64,000 nt of DNA from CAZTTG01 sp964615935 (GCA_964615935.1 CAZTTG010000010.1:24408-88407); one strand, 5' to 3'. Positions 21,513-30,618 are shown, numbered from the stretch's first letter. The notes: a model not told the origin generated them from the sequence alone. Program-made: numbers and translations.

Positions 21513-24500
21513 ATGCGTCGCGTGAACGCAGCCGCGCTTCTCCTGGTGCCGATCATGACCTTGTGGTGCGGCCCGGCGGCGGCGGACAAGGGGCAAGGCG
21601 ACTCGAACGTCTTCGAGGTCGTCTCCGCGGGCACGGGAGTCCTGGCCGGCACGGTCCATGATGCGGACACGGGTCTTCCGGTCGATGGCGCCGCCGTGGG
21701 CACTCCCAGCCACTCCACGCAGACGCTGCCGGATGGCACGTTCGAGTTCCCCGCGGTCGACGCCGGCAACGTGCTGGTGGAGGTGAGCAAGGCCGGCTAC
21801 CACGGCGCCCAGAAGACGGTCACGGTCTGGGAAGGCTCGCGGGTGGGAGTCCCGTTCGAGGTTCATCCTGCGGGCGGCAGCGCCCCCCGCATCGTGTCGG
21901 CGAGGGCCACCTACTGCGAGCCAGGACGGCACGCCTACTATCTCGCCGACGTGCATGGCGTTCATGATGACTTCACCGTCACCGTCGACTGGGGCGGCCT
22001 CACTCCGGGCGAGGTGCGGTGGACGATCTCGCCCTCGAAGGCCGGTTCCGTTCCTTGCCCGACGAACGAGGTGACCCTCGGCTTTGACATGGGATTCGAT
22101 TTCATCGCGGGGGAGAATCTCCAGCTCGAGGCGGTGACGGGCGACAACCCTCCTCAGGCGTCCCCGCCCTACTTCGCGAACTTCGACGTGATACCTGCGC
22201 CCACGGGGATCGAAGCGCTCCTTCTCCGGCCCGCCCCGAGGGGCGGCAATCTGATCTACAGCACGTCCTGGCTGCTGCGGAGCGGTAGCATCTCGATGGT
22301 GGAAGGCTCCCCCGCGATACCGGGGGACTTCCCGCTCTTCGGCGGCGCTCCCTTCGAGTTGGGAGCCGAGTTCAACTCGGCCCTGACCCTGGATGCCAAC
22401 CACGTCGCCGCCCGCGCCGAGGCGCCCTTCTACACGGTCAGCGGCGACCCCGAGAACAGGACCAAGATGGCGGGGGTCTCCTTCGACCTTGCGGTCGGAG
22501 GGACGGGTGTCTGGGAATGGGATTCGGGGGTGCAGGACTGGAGGATCAGCGGTCAGGCGGAGTTCGACGCCCTCTCGGCGGCCAGCGCGCCGCCCGCGCC
22601 AGGGGTCTTCTTCGTCGGCCCCGTTCCCTGCTACCTGCGGGGGAAGATGGAGGTCGAAGCCGCCGGCATTCTCCACTGCGCGCCGTGGTCGGCGACGGGC
22701 GAGCCGGAGTGGAGCGGGCAACTGAATCTCGATCCGATGCCCTACGCGGAGGGAATGCTGGGCGTGGGAGCGGCGGACGTGATGGCCGTGGAGGGGTATC
22801 TCGGCGGGGGAGGCCGCATGATCCTCGACTTTCCGCCGGTCCAGCCCGGGGCATCGAGTCTCACCAAGGCGCAGCTGTACCTGGCGGGGGGCTTCCGGAT
22901 CTACGTGCTCTTCGCGCAGTACGAGTGGCCCGATCCGCCCGATCCGTTCACCTGGGACATCTCCCGCGACGCCGGCGGGAGGGTCTCTGGGAACCCGGGA
23001 CTCGGGCGCGCCCGCGTCATGCCGCGCGACTACCTGTACAACCCGCAGGGCTATGCCGTCTTCGTGGCCAACGCGCCGCGGGCGCAGTTCGGGATCGGCC
23101 GGGGGACGGTCGAGGAGTCGATCCAGCTCAACGTGCTGGGACAGTCCACACCGGCGCTGGCGACCCTGGGTGACGACGTGCTGCTCACCTGGATCTACGA
23201 TGATCCGCTGCGCACGCCCGTCAACCGCTTCGAGCTCGTGTTCTCGCACTGCGACGGCGCGACGGGGGCGTGGACGGGATTTGCCGCGATCGAGGACGAC
23301 GGGACCGCCGATTTCCATCCCTGCGCGGCGCCTCTCTCGGGCGGCGACGCCCTCGTGGCCTGGGAGAACGTCAAGGAGGTGCTGACCGAACCGGGCCCCG
23401 GGGAGGTGGAGCAGAAGCTGGCCGAGATGAAGAGCAAGACGGAGATCGCGGTCTGCCGGTTCGACGGAGTCGGCGCTGCATTCGCGACTCCGGCCACGGT
23501 ACTGACGGATGACCTGATCTTCGACCGAAGCCCCGTCCTGGCAACCGCAGCGGACGGGACGGCCCTGCTTGCATGGGTCTCCAACGCGGCCAGTAGCACG
23601 CTCGGAAGCTCGACCGAACCGAACACGCTGAAGTACAGCTACTATGACGGGGCGGCCTGGTCGGCTCCGGCGGATGTCGCGGTGGGCCTCGGGGCGGTCA
23701 TGAAGATGGACCTGGCCTACGACGGCACGGATGGAGTGCTGCTCTTCACCCTGGACACCGACGATGACCCGCAGACTCCGGGCGACCGCGAGCTGAGAGC
23801 GATCGAGTACTTCGCGGGGGCCTGGGGCGCCGCCCTGCCGCTGACGGCCGACACCGTGCACGACGCCGGCCCCCAGGTCGCCTACGACGCCGGGGGTGCG
23901 CTCCTGCTCGTCTGGTACCGAGACGGCGACATCGCAATGGAGACCCATGTCAATCCGGCGAGCTTCGACCCCCAGGTCGTGCTCGACCTAGGCGGCCCGC
24001 GCATCGGAGCGACCGACCTCCGACTCGCCACGAGGCCGACGGGCGAGCTCGCCATGGTCTGGCAGGAGGTCAGCGAGGACATGTCGGATCTCTGGTACGC
24101 GACCTACGATCCGGGGACGGCTCTCTGGTCGAGGGTTCAGCGTCTCACGACGGATGCGCCGATGGAGTATGCGGTGGCTCCGGCCTTCACGGCGGGGGGG
24201 CAGCTCGTCATGGCCTACGACAAGATGCCGTGGGAGTACGGGACGCAGTTCGTCAACGTCAGCGGCGAGGTCATCGAGGTGGACAACGTCCCGGTGCCCG
24301 CCTATGACGACATCGACCTCTACTTCCTGCGCCACGATCGAGTCGGAGACCTGGCGGTGTTCGCTGACGAGGTGGGATTGAGCAACCCCAATCCACTCCC
24401 GGGCGAGCAGGTCGAGATCAGCGCCGTCATCCGGAACCTGGGAGACATTGCCTCGGCGAACATCGAGGTCCAGTTCCTGGATGGGGCCTCCGTCATCGGG

Positions 24501-25016
24501 TCCTTCGATGTCACCGGCCCATTGGTCGGAGGTGGCGAGGCACAGGCGCTGGTGAACTGGGACGTTCCCGCGTCGGCGGCCTCGCACGACATCACCGTCC
24601 TCGTCGATCCCTATCAGGTTCAGCAAGACGATGATCTCTCCAACAACACGGCGGTGCTGGCAGGAGTGATGAAGCCGGACATGGTGATCGACTCGATGCT
24701 CGTGCACGAGCTCGGGCCGAGGCATCACATACTGACCATCCGGGTGGCCAACCAGGGATCACTCGACGTCAACGGCGTGTCCATGGCTCTGCACGAGAAC
24801 ACGGTCGATGGCCGGCTGATCACGACCATCGCGATTCCCGACACGATCGCGCCGGGAGCGTTCGTGGACGCCTCCTATCAGTGGCAACCGGCGGGCTATC
24901 TGCCGACCGAGATGGCGGTCTGCGCGGTCGTGGACGAGGCTCAGGTGGTCGAGGAGTTCGACGAGGGCAACAACGCTCGGACGGCCGTGGTGTGGTCGTT
25001 CTCGCAGAAGAGGTGA
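21513..25016 (+). CDS. Large secreted protein with carboxypeptidase-regulatory-like and CARDB domains
   Basis: The protein has 1167 aa. The ATG at 21513 follows GAGGAGG and starts a clear signal peptide (MRRVNAAALLLVPIMTLWCGPAAA). Residues about 45-100 are a carboxypeptidase-regulatory-like beta domain (GTVHDADTGLPVDGAAVGTP). The centre (about 550-950) has repeated WYRDGDIAM/YYDGAAWSA-type segments that suggest a beta-propeller. Two CARDB-like domains occupy the last 230 residues, with VIRNLGDIASANIEVQF and VANQGSLDVNGVSMALH; each ends in DDDLSNNTAV- or EFDEGNNARTAV-type motifs. It should be extracytoplasmic and adhesive or structural. Specific function is unknown. Confidence 0.8.
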   Translation: MRRVNAAALLLVPIMTLWCGPAAADKGQGDSNVFEVVSAGTGVLAGTVHDADTGLPVDGAAVGTPSHSTQTLPDGTFEFPAVDAGNVLVEVSKAGYHGAQKTVTVWEGSRVGVPFEVHPAGGSAPRIVSARATYCEPGRHAYYLADVHGVHDDFTVTVDWGGLTPGEVRWTISPSKAGSVPCPTNEVTLGFDMGFDFIAGENLQLEAVTGDNPPQASPPYFANFDVIPAPTGIEALLLRPAPRGGNLIYSTSWLLRSGSISMVEGSPAIPGDFPLFGGAPFELGAEFNSALTLDANHVAARAEAPFYTVSGDPENRTKMAGVSFDLAVGGTGVWEWDSGVQDWRISGQAEFDALSAASAPPAPGVFFVGPVPCYLRGKMEVEAAGILHCAPWSATGEPEWSGQLNLDPMPYAEGMLGVGAADVMAVEGYLGGGGRMILDFPPVQPGASSLTKAQLYLAGGFRIYVLFAQYEWPDPPDPFTWDISRDAGGRVSGNPGLGRARVMPRDYLYNPQGYAVFVANAPRAQFGIGRGTVEESIQLNVLGQSTPALATLGDDVLLTWIYDDPLRTPVNRFELVFSHCDGATGAWTGFAAIEDDGTADFHPCAAPLSGGDALVAWENVKEVLTEPGPGEVEQKLAEMKSKTEIAVCRFDGVGAAFATPATVLTDDLIFDRSPVLATAADGTALLAWVSNAASSTLGSSTEPNTLKYSYYDGAAWSAPADVAVGLGAVMKMDLAYDGTDGVLLFTLDTDDDPQTPGDRELRAIEYFAGAWGAALPLTADTVHDAGPQVAYDAGGALLLVWYRDGDIAMETHVNPASFDPQVVLDLGGPRIGATDLRLATRPTGELAMVWQEVSEDMSDLWYATYDPGTALWSRVQRLTTDAPMEYAVAPAFTAGGQLVMAYDKMPWEYGTQFVNVSGEVIEVDNVPVPAYDDIDLYFLRHDRVGDLAVFADEVGLSNPNPLPGEQVEISAVIRNLGDIASANIEVQFLDGASVIGSFDVTGPLVGGGEAQALVNWDVPASAASHDITVLVDPYQVQQDDDLSNNTAVLAGVMKPDMVIDSMLVHELGPRHHILTIRVANQGSLDVNGVSMALHENTVDGRLITTIAIPDTIAPGAFVDASYQWQPAGYLPTEMAVCAVVDEAQVVEEFDEGNNARTAVVWSFSQKR

Positions 25017-25130
25017 GGCCTGTCGTCGCGGCGGCTGGGTCTGCCCATCCGGTGATGGCGGCCGCTCGGACTTCGGCTCCCGGGCCGCCGGCCTCGGAGC
25101 ATCTCGGCCTCCCCATCGCGCGGATGAGTC

Positions 25131-25151
25131 GCGAGCCCCTCGAGGGCTCGC
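25131..25151. terminator. Bidirectional terminator between convergent genes
   Basis: GCGAGCCC-CTCGA-GGGCTCGC is a perfect 8-bp stem lying between the plus-strand CARDB gene (stop 25016) and the minus-strand nifS (stop 25178). Its position suits both transcripts. No long T-run is present. Confidence 0.5.
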
Positions 25152-25177
25152 TGGCGTGAACCCGGGGTGCAGCGCCC

Positions 25178-26371
25178 TCAGTTCGCGCGCGGCCGGTCCT
25201 TCGCGCTGTCCCAGTAGGGCGACAGGCGGCGCAGGCTGTGCACGATCCCGGGGAAGACCTCGATGATGCGGTCGACCTCCGCCTCGGTGTTGTAGCGGCT
25301 GAAGCTGAAGCGGACGGAGCCGTGCATGGCCGTGAAGGGGACGTCCATGGCCCCGAGCACGTGGGAGGGCTCCAGGGAGCCCGAGGTGCAGGCCGAGCCG
25401 CTCGAGGCGCAGATGCCCAGCGAGCTGAGCTGATAGAGGATGCCCTCGCCCTCGATGTAGTGGCAGGCGATGTTCAGGGTGTTGGGCAGCCGCGCCGTCC
25501 CGCCGCCGTTCACCTCCAGGTGGGAGACCCGCTCCAGCAGGGCCGCCTGGAGGCGATCCCGCATGTTCCGGACGCGCTCCTCGTCCTGGCGGTGCTCCTC
25601 GGCCAGCTCGCAGGCGCGACCCAGGCCGACGATGTAGGGCACGTTCTCGGTGCCGGCGCGGCGGCCCTCCTCCTGGTGCCCCCCGATCAGGAGGGGGCGG
25701 CAGGGAGTCCCCCGCCGGACGAAGAGCGCGCCGATCCCCTTGGGCGCGTGCATCTTGTGCCCGGAGAGCGACAGCATGTCGACGTTCCGCAGGACGCCGT
25801 CGAGCTCGATGGGCAGCTTGCCGACGGTCTGCGTGGCGTCGGTGTGGAAGAGGATCGAGGGATCGGTCTCCTTGGTCACCCGGGCCAGCTCCTCGATGGG
25901 GAAGACCACGCCGGTCTCGTTGTTGGCGTGCATGATCGAGACCAGCAGCGTGTCGCGCCGCAGCGCGCGGACCAGGTCGCGCACGTCGAGCTGCCCGTCG
26001 CGGTCGACCGGCAGCCAGCTAACCTCGAAGCCCGACCGCTCCAGGTCGCGGCACACCTCCAGGACCGCCGGGTGCTCCACCGCGGTGGTGATGACGTGCC
26101 GCCGCGCGGGGTTGGCCCTCACCGCCCCGCTGATGGCGGCGTTGTTGCTCTCGGTGGCGCAGGAGGTGAAGAGGATCTGGCGCTTTCCGCCGGCGCCCAG
26201 CAGTCGACCGACCGTCTTGCGCGCGCGCTCCAGGGCCTCCGCCGCGGGCCGGGAGGCCTCGTACATGGAGCTGGGATTGAAGTACTCCTCCCGCAGGAAG
26301 GGCATCATCGCCTCCACCACCTCCGGCGCCACGGCGGTGGTGGCGTTGTTGTCGGCGTAGACCGTCTCCAT
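25178..26371 (-). CDS. nifS: Cysteine desulfurase, NifS type
   Basis: The protein has 397 aa. It begins METVYADNNATT. The PLP lysine lies in SLSGHKMHAPKG and the mobile catalytic cysteine in SGSACTSGSLEPSHVL, as in the NifS/IscS class. It takes sulfur from cysteine for Fe-S cluster assembly on the NifU encoded just upstream (17-base gap, same strand). No nitrogenase genes are present, so this NIF-type pair is probably the housekeeping or oxygen-tolerant Fe-S system, as known in some non-diazotrophs. The neighbours are ferritin-like and ROS-defence genes. Confidence 0.93.
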   Translation of the reverse strand: METVYADNNATTAVAPEVVEAMMPFLREEYFNPSSMYEASRPAAEALERARKTVGRLLGAGGKRQILFTSCATESNNAAISGAVRANPARRHVITTAVEHPAVLEVCRDLERSGFEVSWLPVDRDGQLDVRDLVRALRRDTLLVSIMHANNETGVVFPIEELARVTKETDPSILFHTDATQTVGKLPIELDGVLRNVDMLSLSGHKMHAPKGIGALFVRRGTPCRPLLIGGHQEEGRRAGTENVPYIVGLGRACELAEEHRQDEERVRNMRDRLQAALLERVSHLEVNGGGTARLPNTLNIACHYIEGEGILYQLSSLGICASSGSACTSGSLEPSHVLGAMDVPFTAMHGSVRFSFSRYNTEAEVDRIIEVFPGIVHSLRRLSPYWDSAKDRPRAN

Positions 26372-26387
26372 GACGCGCCGGCTCCGC

Positions 26388-27347
26388 TCAGACGGCGATG
26401 ACCTGGATGCGCTCGTCCACCTGCTTCTTCAGGGTCTCCTCCACCATCATCTTGAGGGTCATGGCGGCGCCGGGGCATCCGCCGCAGGCGCCCGTCAGGC
26501 GGGTGAAGATCTGGCGGTCCTTGATGTCCACGATCTCGATGCCACCGCCGTCCCTCTGGAGCATCGGCTGGATGTACTCCTGCACGACCCGCTCCACGTC
26601 CTTGGCGAATTGGTAGGGCGAGGGCCCCTGCTCCTCGGGGGACTCGTTCCCCCGCTTCTCGATCGATCCTGTATCCATGTTCACCTTCACGTTCGGTCGG
26701 CCCCAGACCTCGTCCAGCACGTCCTGCAGCCCGCCCGGGGCGTGGTGACAGGACATGCACGCGCCACCCGCTTTGATGGCGCCGGTAACGTCCGGGATGG
26801 TCTTGAGCTCGAGCTCCTCGATCTTCCGTTTGAGGTAGGGCTCGGCCATGCTGAAGCAGTAGCAGACGATCCGTCCCTCCTGGTCCTCGTGGCTGGGCAG
26901 GTCGACGCCCAGCACCCGCAGGTCCACGCCGCGCCGCTGGGCCCAGTTGAACACCGCCGCCTCGAGCGCCTCGGCGCCCATCACCGAGCAGTGGATCTTC
27001 TGGGCCGGGAGCCCGTCGAGGTACTTGACGATGTCGGCGTTGGTGATCTGGAGCGCGGTGATGGGCGTGTAGTCGCCCCCCTCGATCAGGGCGCACAGCG
27101 CCTCGGAGGAGGCGATGGCCGAGGTGCAACCGAAGGTCAGGTAGCGCGCCTCGGTGATACGGTCCTGGGTCGGATCGGTGGAATGCCTCTCGACCCGGAA
27201 GCTGAAGCGCAGCGCGTCCCCGCAGGCGATCGAGCCGTGCTCACCCAGGCCGTCCGGATCCTCGATCTCGCCCATGTGGGTCCCGGGCTTCCCCTGGACC
27301 GCGTCCATGAAGAGCTGGGTCGTCTTCTCGCTGTACTGCCAGGCCAT
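26388..27347 (-). CDS. nifU: Modular Fe-S scaffold protein NifU
   Basis: The protein has 319 aa and three domains. The N-terminal IscU-like scaffold has cysteines in ACGDALRF, TFGCTSAIA and KIHCSVMG. The middle Bfd-like [2Fe-2S] domain has VCYCFSM and GACMSCHHAPGG. The C-terminal Nfu domain has TGACGGCPGAAMTLK. A linker (about residues 215-240) joins the last two. It accepts sulfur from NifS and builds clusters for transfer. It starts 25 bases downstream of the ferritin-like gene stop, so the minus-strand operon is ferritin-like, nifU, nifS. Confidence 0.95.
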   Translation of the reverse strand: MAWQYSEKTTQLFMDAVQGKPGTHMGEIEDPDGLGEHGSIACGDALRFSFRVERHSTDPTQDRITEARYLTFGCTSAIASSEALCALIEGGDYTPITALQITNADIVKYLDGLPAQKIHCSVMGAEALEAAVFNWAQRRGVDLRVLGVDLPSHEDQEGRIVCYCFSMAEPYLKRKIEELELKTIPDVTGAIKAGGACMSCHHAPGGLQDVLDEVWGRPNVKVNMDTGSIEKRGNESPEEQGPSPYQFAKDVERVVQEYIQPMLQRDGGGIEIVDIKDRQIFTRLTGACGGCPGAAMTLKMMVEETLKKQVDERIQVIAV

Positions 27348-27371
27348 CTCTCACTCTCCAGTCCGGCGGGC

Positions 27372-27887
27372 CTAGGCCCCCTCCAGGCTGAACTCGGTGT
27401 GATCGAACCAGAAGCCGAGGCCGCTCACGGAGTCGATCTGCGCCTGGACGATGGCCTGATGCCCCTCCTCGATGGCCAGGAAGCGCTCGAAGAGCCTTCG
27501 TCCCTCCTCGCCCAGCTCGTGCACCATCCTGTAGTAGAAGCTGCTGGTCTCGATCTCCACGTTGAGGGCCCGCCCCAGCAACTCCAGCTCGGCGTCGTAG
27601 GCGCCGGTGCGGGGCTCCATCCGGTCCTTGAGCTTCTGCAGCCCCTGCTCGATGACCTCCTTGGAGGGGAAGACGCTCTTCAACTCCTCGGGGTTGATGC
27701 TGCCGGTCTCCTGCCACTCCCGCAGTCGGCTGGTCAGGTACTCGAGGTGACCGCGCTCCTCGTCCGCCAGGACCTCGAAGGCGCGCCGGCCTCGCTCGTC
27801 GGAGGCCTTCTCGGCGGCCTCGCGGTAGAGCGTGTGGACGCGGGTCTCGTAGTCGATGGCGGTCTTGATCGCCTCTTCGAGCTTCAT
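27372..27887 (-). CDS. Ferritin-like diiron protein heading the nifUS operon
   Basis: The protein has 171 aa. The ATG at 27887 starts MKLEEAIKTAIDYETRV and is preceded by AGGAAG; longer in-frame sequence upstream is Pro-rich and unlikely. Ligand-type motifs are DYETRVHTLYREA, LADEERGHLEYL, VEIETSSFYYRM and AIEEGHQAIV, typical of rubrerythrin/ferritin-like folds without a rubredoxin domain. Being first in an operon with nifU and nifS suggests it supplies iron or removes peroxide during Fe-S assembly. The divergent region upstream holds the TCGCGA palindromes. Confidence 0.82.
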   Translation of the reverse strand: MKLEEAIKTAIDYETRVHTLYREAAEKASDERGRRAFEVLADEERGHLEYLTSRLREWQETGSINPEELKSVFPSKEVIEQGLQKLKDRMEPRTGAYDAELELLGRALNVEIETSSFYYRMVHELGEEGRRLFERFLAIEEGHQAIVQAQIDSVSGLGFWFDHTEFSLEGA

Positions 27888-28092
27888 GGCTTCCTTCCTG
27901 TGAGCCGGGTCGGGGGGGGGATTGGGAGCGGGGAAGTCGGCGCCAGGGCGGGCCCCGCCTGGAGGCTCCCGAGGAGACCATCTCTCCACCCTCGGGGAAG
28001 TGCAAGATCCGTTCCCCGAAGAGCCCCGAGTGGGCGCTCGCCCCCCTGGGGCCCGGTTTCGGGCCTCGGGCGCCGGAGGAGGCCCGATCGAG

Positions 28093-28159
28093 TCGCGAAT
28101 AATCGCGAACTCACCTCACGGCGCGACTATTCGCGATTCGCCTTCGTGGCATGTCGCGA
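28093..28159. promoter_or_regulatory. Cluster of TCGCGA palindromes in the divergent intergenic region
   Basis: The 387-base gap between divergent iron/ROS genes (27888-28274) holds no gene I can support. It has TCGCGA at 28093-28098, 28103-28108, 28131-28136 and 28154-28159, plus CGCGA at 28122-28126. The first pair reads TCGCGA-ATAA-TCGCGA. The second pair is its near mirror, CGCGA-CTAT-TCGCGA. Within each pair the half-sites are 10 bp apart. The two pairs also form an 18-bp inverted repeat with two mismatches. This looks like tandem operators for an unknown dimeric regulator of both operons. Confidence 0.55.
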
Positions 28160-28274
28160 AGGCTGTTCCGGTGGCGCTCGAAGCCTCGCTGCTGGCCCCC
28201 TGGCGGGGGTTCGGGCGGCCGGAGCTCCTTGGCACGGGATCTGCTTATGGGGCCCGGAGCCAAGGAGTCAGCCC

Positions 28275-28718
28275 ATGTCGAATCCGTCCCGAAGCCCGCA
28301 GGTCGAGAGCCTGGTGAAGGTCCTCCAGCAGTGGCAGGCCATCGAGCGCCAGTCGATGGACGACACCGCCGCCGTCATCGAGGAGGCCCGCAGCCCCCTC
28401 GTGCGCCTGGTGATGGAGATCATCCGCCACGACTCCCTCATGCATCACCGGGTCCAGCAGTTCCTCATCGACAGCGTCACCGAGGCCGACGTGCCGGTGA
28501 CCCGCGAGGACGTGGCCGAGGTGTGGGAGAAGATCGAGGCCCACGACCGGATGGAGAAGAAGACCATCGAGCTGGCCGAGTCCCTGCGGGAGCAGGCCTG
28601 GCCCCCGGTGCAGAAGCAGCTCCTCGACTACCTCCTGGCCGACGAGCGCAAGCACGACGCGCTCCTGGCCAATCTGGAAGAGATCAAGGCGGGGATGACC
28701 CGCGCCTCGGGGGCCTGA
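28275..28718 (+). CDS. Ferritin-like four-helix protein, uncharacterised
   Basis: The protein has 147 aa. The ATG at 28275 has AAGGAG 8 bases upstream. The sequence is almost all helical, with candidate metal ligands in EIIRHDSLMHHRVQQF, EAHDRMEKKTIELA and ADERKHDALL. This pattern resembles ferritin-like or DUF892-like bundles, but I do not recognise a named family. It is the first gene of the plus-strand stress group, divergent from the nifUS operon and 46 bases before the peroxiredoxin gene. An iron- or peroxide-related role is inferred from context. Confidence 0.7.
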   Translation: MSNPSRSPQVESLVKVLQQWQAIERQSMDDTAAVIEEARSPLVRLVMEIIRHDSLMHHRVQQFLIDSVTEADVPVTREDVAEVWEKIEAHDRMEKKTIELAESLREQAWPPVQKQLLDYLLADERKHDALLANLEEIKAGMTRASGA

Positions 28719-28764
28719 GCGCTCCCTTTCCGAGTCCACTCTGAATCCATTGGGAAACCCAGTC

Positions 28765-29361
28765 ATGTCCAACCTCATCGGCAAGCAAGCCCCCACCTTC
28801 GCGGCCCCGACGGTGCTGCCCGACAACACCATCAAGCCCGACTTCAGCCTCGAAGAGCTCAAGGGCAAGTACGTCGTCCTGTTCTTCTACCCCCTCGACT
28901 TCACCTTCGTCTGCCCCACCGAGATCATCGGCTTCGACAAGAAGCTGGCCGAGTTCAAGGAGCTGGGCGCCGAGGTCGTGGGCGTGTCGGTGGACAGCCA
29001 GTTCACCCACCTCGCCTGGAAGAACACCGCCCTCGCCGACGGCGGCATCGGCAACGTCCAGTATCCCCTGGTGGCCGACCTCACCAAGCAGATCAGCAGC
29101 GACTACGGCGTCCTCCTCGAGGGGGCCGGCGTGGCCCTGCGCGGCACCTTCCTGATCGACCAGCAGGGCGTGGTCAAGCACGCCGTGGTCAACGACCTGG
29201 GCCTGGGTCGCAACATCGACGAGGCCCTGCGCATGGTGCGCGCCCTACGCCACCACGAGCAGCACGGTGAGGTCTGCCCGGCCAACTGGCAGGAGGGCGA
29301 GGACGCCATGCAGCCCACCGCCGAGGGAGTCGCCTCCTACCTGGCGACCCACTCCAGCTGA
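28765..29361 (+). CDS. Typical 2-Cys peroxiredoxin (AhpC/Prx1 type)
   Basis: The protein has 198 aa, the family length. The peroxidatic cysteine is in FYPLDFTFVCPTEI and the resolving cysteine in HGEVCPANWQEG. The Arg of the active site is in ALRGTFLID. It reduces hydrogen peroxide and organic peroxides using thioredoxin or AhpF; no dedicated reductase is nearby. ATG 28765 is preferred over the in-frame TTG at 28750. A strong hairpin after the stop may separate it from the superoxide dismutase gene. Confidence 0.93.
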   Translation: MSNLIGKQAPTFAAPTVLPDNTIKPDFSLEELKGKYVVLFFYPLDFTFVCPTEIIGFDKKLAEFKELGAEVVGVSVDSQFTHLAWKNTALADGGIGNVQYPLVADLTKQISSDYGVLLEGAGVALRGTFLIDQQGVVKHAVVNDLGLGRNIDEALRMVRALRHHEQHGEVCPANWQEGEDAMQPTAEGVASYLATHSS

Positions 29362-29373
29362 GCCCAGCCGCGC

Positions 29374-29408
29374 CCGGCGGGTCGCCTTCCGAAGGCCCGG
29401 CCCGCCGG
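29374..29408 (+). terminator. Hairpin after the peroxiredoxin gene
   Basis: An outer stem CCGGCGGG/CCCGCCGG (29374-29381 with 29401-29408) encloses an inner GCCTT/AAGGC stem. It lies 13 bases after the peroxiredoxin stop and 40 bases before the sod start. There is no T-run; it may act as terminator or processing site. Confidence 0.45.
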
Positions 29409-29448
29409 CTAGAATGCCCGACCCAAAACCCCTCTTGGAGAGACCTCC

Positions 29449-30048
29449 ATGTCCTTCACCCTTCCCGAACTGCCGTGGTCCGAGGACGCGCTGGATCCGC
29501 ACATCTCGGCCCGTACCATCGGGTTCCACTACGGCAAGCACCACGCCACTTACCTGGCCAAGCTCAATCAGGCGGTCGAAGGCACTCCGATGGCCGAGCA
29601 GTCCCTGGAGGAGCTCATCCGGGAAACCGCCGGGGATCCCGCCAAGGCCGGCATCTTCAACAACGCCGCTCAGATCTGGAACCACACCTTCTTCTGGAAC
29701 AGCCTGAAGCCGGGCGGCGGCGGCAAGCCCTCCGGAAGGCTTCTGGAGAGGATCGAGGAGTCCTTCGGGGGTTTCGAGGAGTTCCAGAGGGAGTTCACGA
29801 CCAAGGCGTCTACCCTCTTCGGCAGCGGCTGGACCTGGCTGGTCGACAACGGTAGCCAGCTGGAGATCGTCCAGACCACCGGAGCCGGCAACCCCATGAC
29901 CGCGGGCATGACTCCGCTCTTGACCCTCGACGTGTGGGAACACGCCTACTACCTCGACTACCAGAACCGCCGGCCGGACTTCGTCCAGACCTTCCTGGAT
30001 CACCTGGCCAACTGGGACTTCGCCGCGGCGAACCTGTCCCAGGGCTGA
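29449..30048 (+). CDS. sodB: Fe/Mn superoxide dismutase
   Basis: The protein has 199 aa. Metal ligands are visible in IGFHYGKHHATY, IWNHTFFW and LDVWEHAYYLDY (Asp and His). The enzyme converts superoxide to peroxide and oxygen in the cytosol. The symbol reflects similarity to SodB-type iron enzymes (WNHTFFWNSL, GSGWTWLV), but metal choice cannot be proved. It lies between peroxiredoxin and rubrerythrin-like genes, so its peroxide product can be removed by neighbours. Confidence 0.92.
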   Translation: MSFTLPELPWSEDALDPHISARTIGFHYGKHHATYLAKLNQAVEGTPMAEQSLEELIRETAGDPAKAGIFNNAAQIWNHTFFWNSLKPGGGGKPSGRLLERIEESFGGFEEFQREFTTKASTLFGSGWTWLVDNGSQLEIVQTTGAGNPMTAGMTPLLTLDVWEHAYYLDYQNRRPDFVQTFLDHLANWDFAAANLSQG

Positions 30049-30098
30049 ATCCACCCTTCCCCCTTCCCTCCCGGGCCCAACAGCAGGAGCAGCACGCG

Positions 30099-30554
30099 AT
30101 GAGCGAACCGAGCACCGTCGATGAGATCCTGGATTTCGCCATCCAGAACGAGCAGAACGCGGCGGACCTCTACGTGCATCTGGCGGGCAAGGCCCGATCC
30201 AAGGCAGCCCGCAGCTCGTTCGAGCAGTTCGCCATCGAGGAGCGGGGCCACAAGGCCAAGCTGTTGGCCGCCAAGGAGGGCCAGTACCAGATCGGCTCCT
30301 TCAAGCCGGTCCAGGACCTCAAGATCGGCGACTATCTGGTCCAGGAGGATCTCGGCGACGATCCCGACTACCAGAGCATGCTGATCTTCGCCATGAAGCA
30401 GGAGAAGGCCGCCTTCCGGCTGTACTCCGATCTGTCCGAGCGCACCGACGATCCCCAGCTCAAGGGCCTCCTGCGCAGCCTGGCGCAGGAGGAGGCCAAG
30501 CACAAGCTGAGGTTCGAGGTGGAGTACGACGACACCGTTCTGACGCAGAACTAG
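30099..30554 (+). CDS. Rubrerythrin-like diiron protein without rubredoxin domain
   Basis: The protein has 151 aa. The ATG at 30099 has AGGAG upstream. Diiron motifs are QNEQNAADLYVHL, AIEERGHKAKLL, KQEKAAFRLYSDL and AQEEAKHKLRFE, the two ExxH-type repeats of the rubrerythrin domain. The rubredoxin tail is absent. It probably acts as a cytosolic peroxidase or iron handler. It follows sod by 50 bases and ends in a perfect GC hairpin. Confidence 0.85.
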   Translation: MSEPSTVDEILDFAIQNEQNAADLYVHLAGKARSKAARSSFEQFAIEERGHKAKLLAAKEGQYQIGSFKPVQDLKIGDYLVQEDLGDDPDYQSMLIFAMKQEKAAFRLYSDLSERTDDPQLKGLLRSLAQEEAKHKLRFEVEYDDTVLTQN

Positions 30555-30560
30555 CCCGCG

Positions 30561-30590
30561 GGGTCGCGCCCCCGCAGGGGGGCGCGGCCC
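30561..30590 (+). terminator. GC hairpin after the rubrerythrin-like gene
   Basis: GGGTCGCGCCCCC pairs with GGGGGCGCGGCCC (the T-G is a wobble in RNA) around a short GCA loop, 6 bases after the stop. The stem is very stable. No T-run follows. Confidence 0.5.
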
Positions 30591-30618
30591 GAGGATATGG
30601 GGATCCTCCTTTCCCCTA

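Noticed and set aside
25238..26401. Plus-strand frame opposite nifS
   Set aside because: It mirrors nifS codons and shows no domain; nifS has full catalytic motifs on the other strand.
25178..27347. Nitrogen fixation locus suggested by nifS and nifU
   Set aside because: No nitrogenase or other nif genes are present; NIF-type Fe-S assembly also serves non-fixing organisms.
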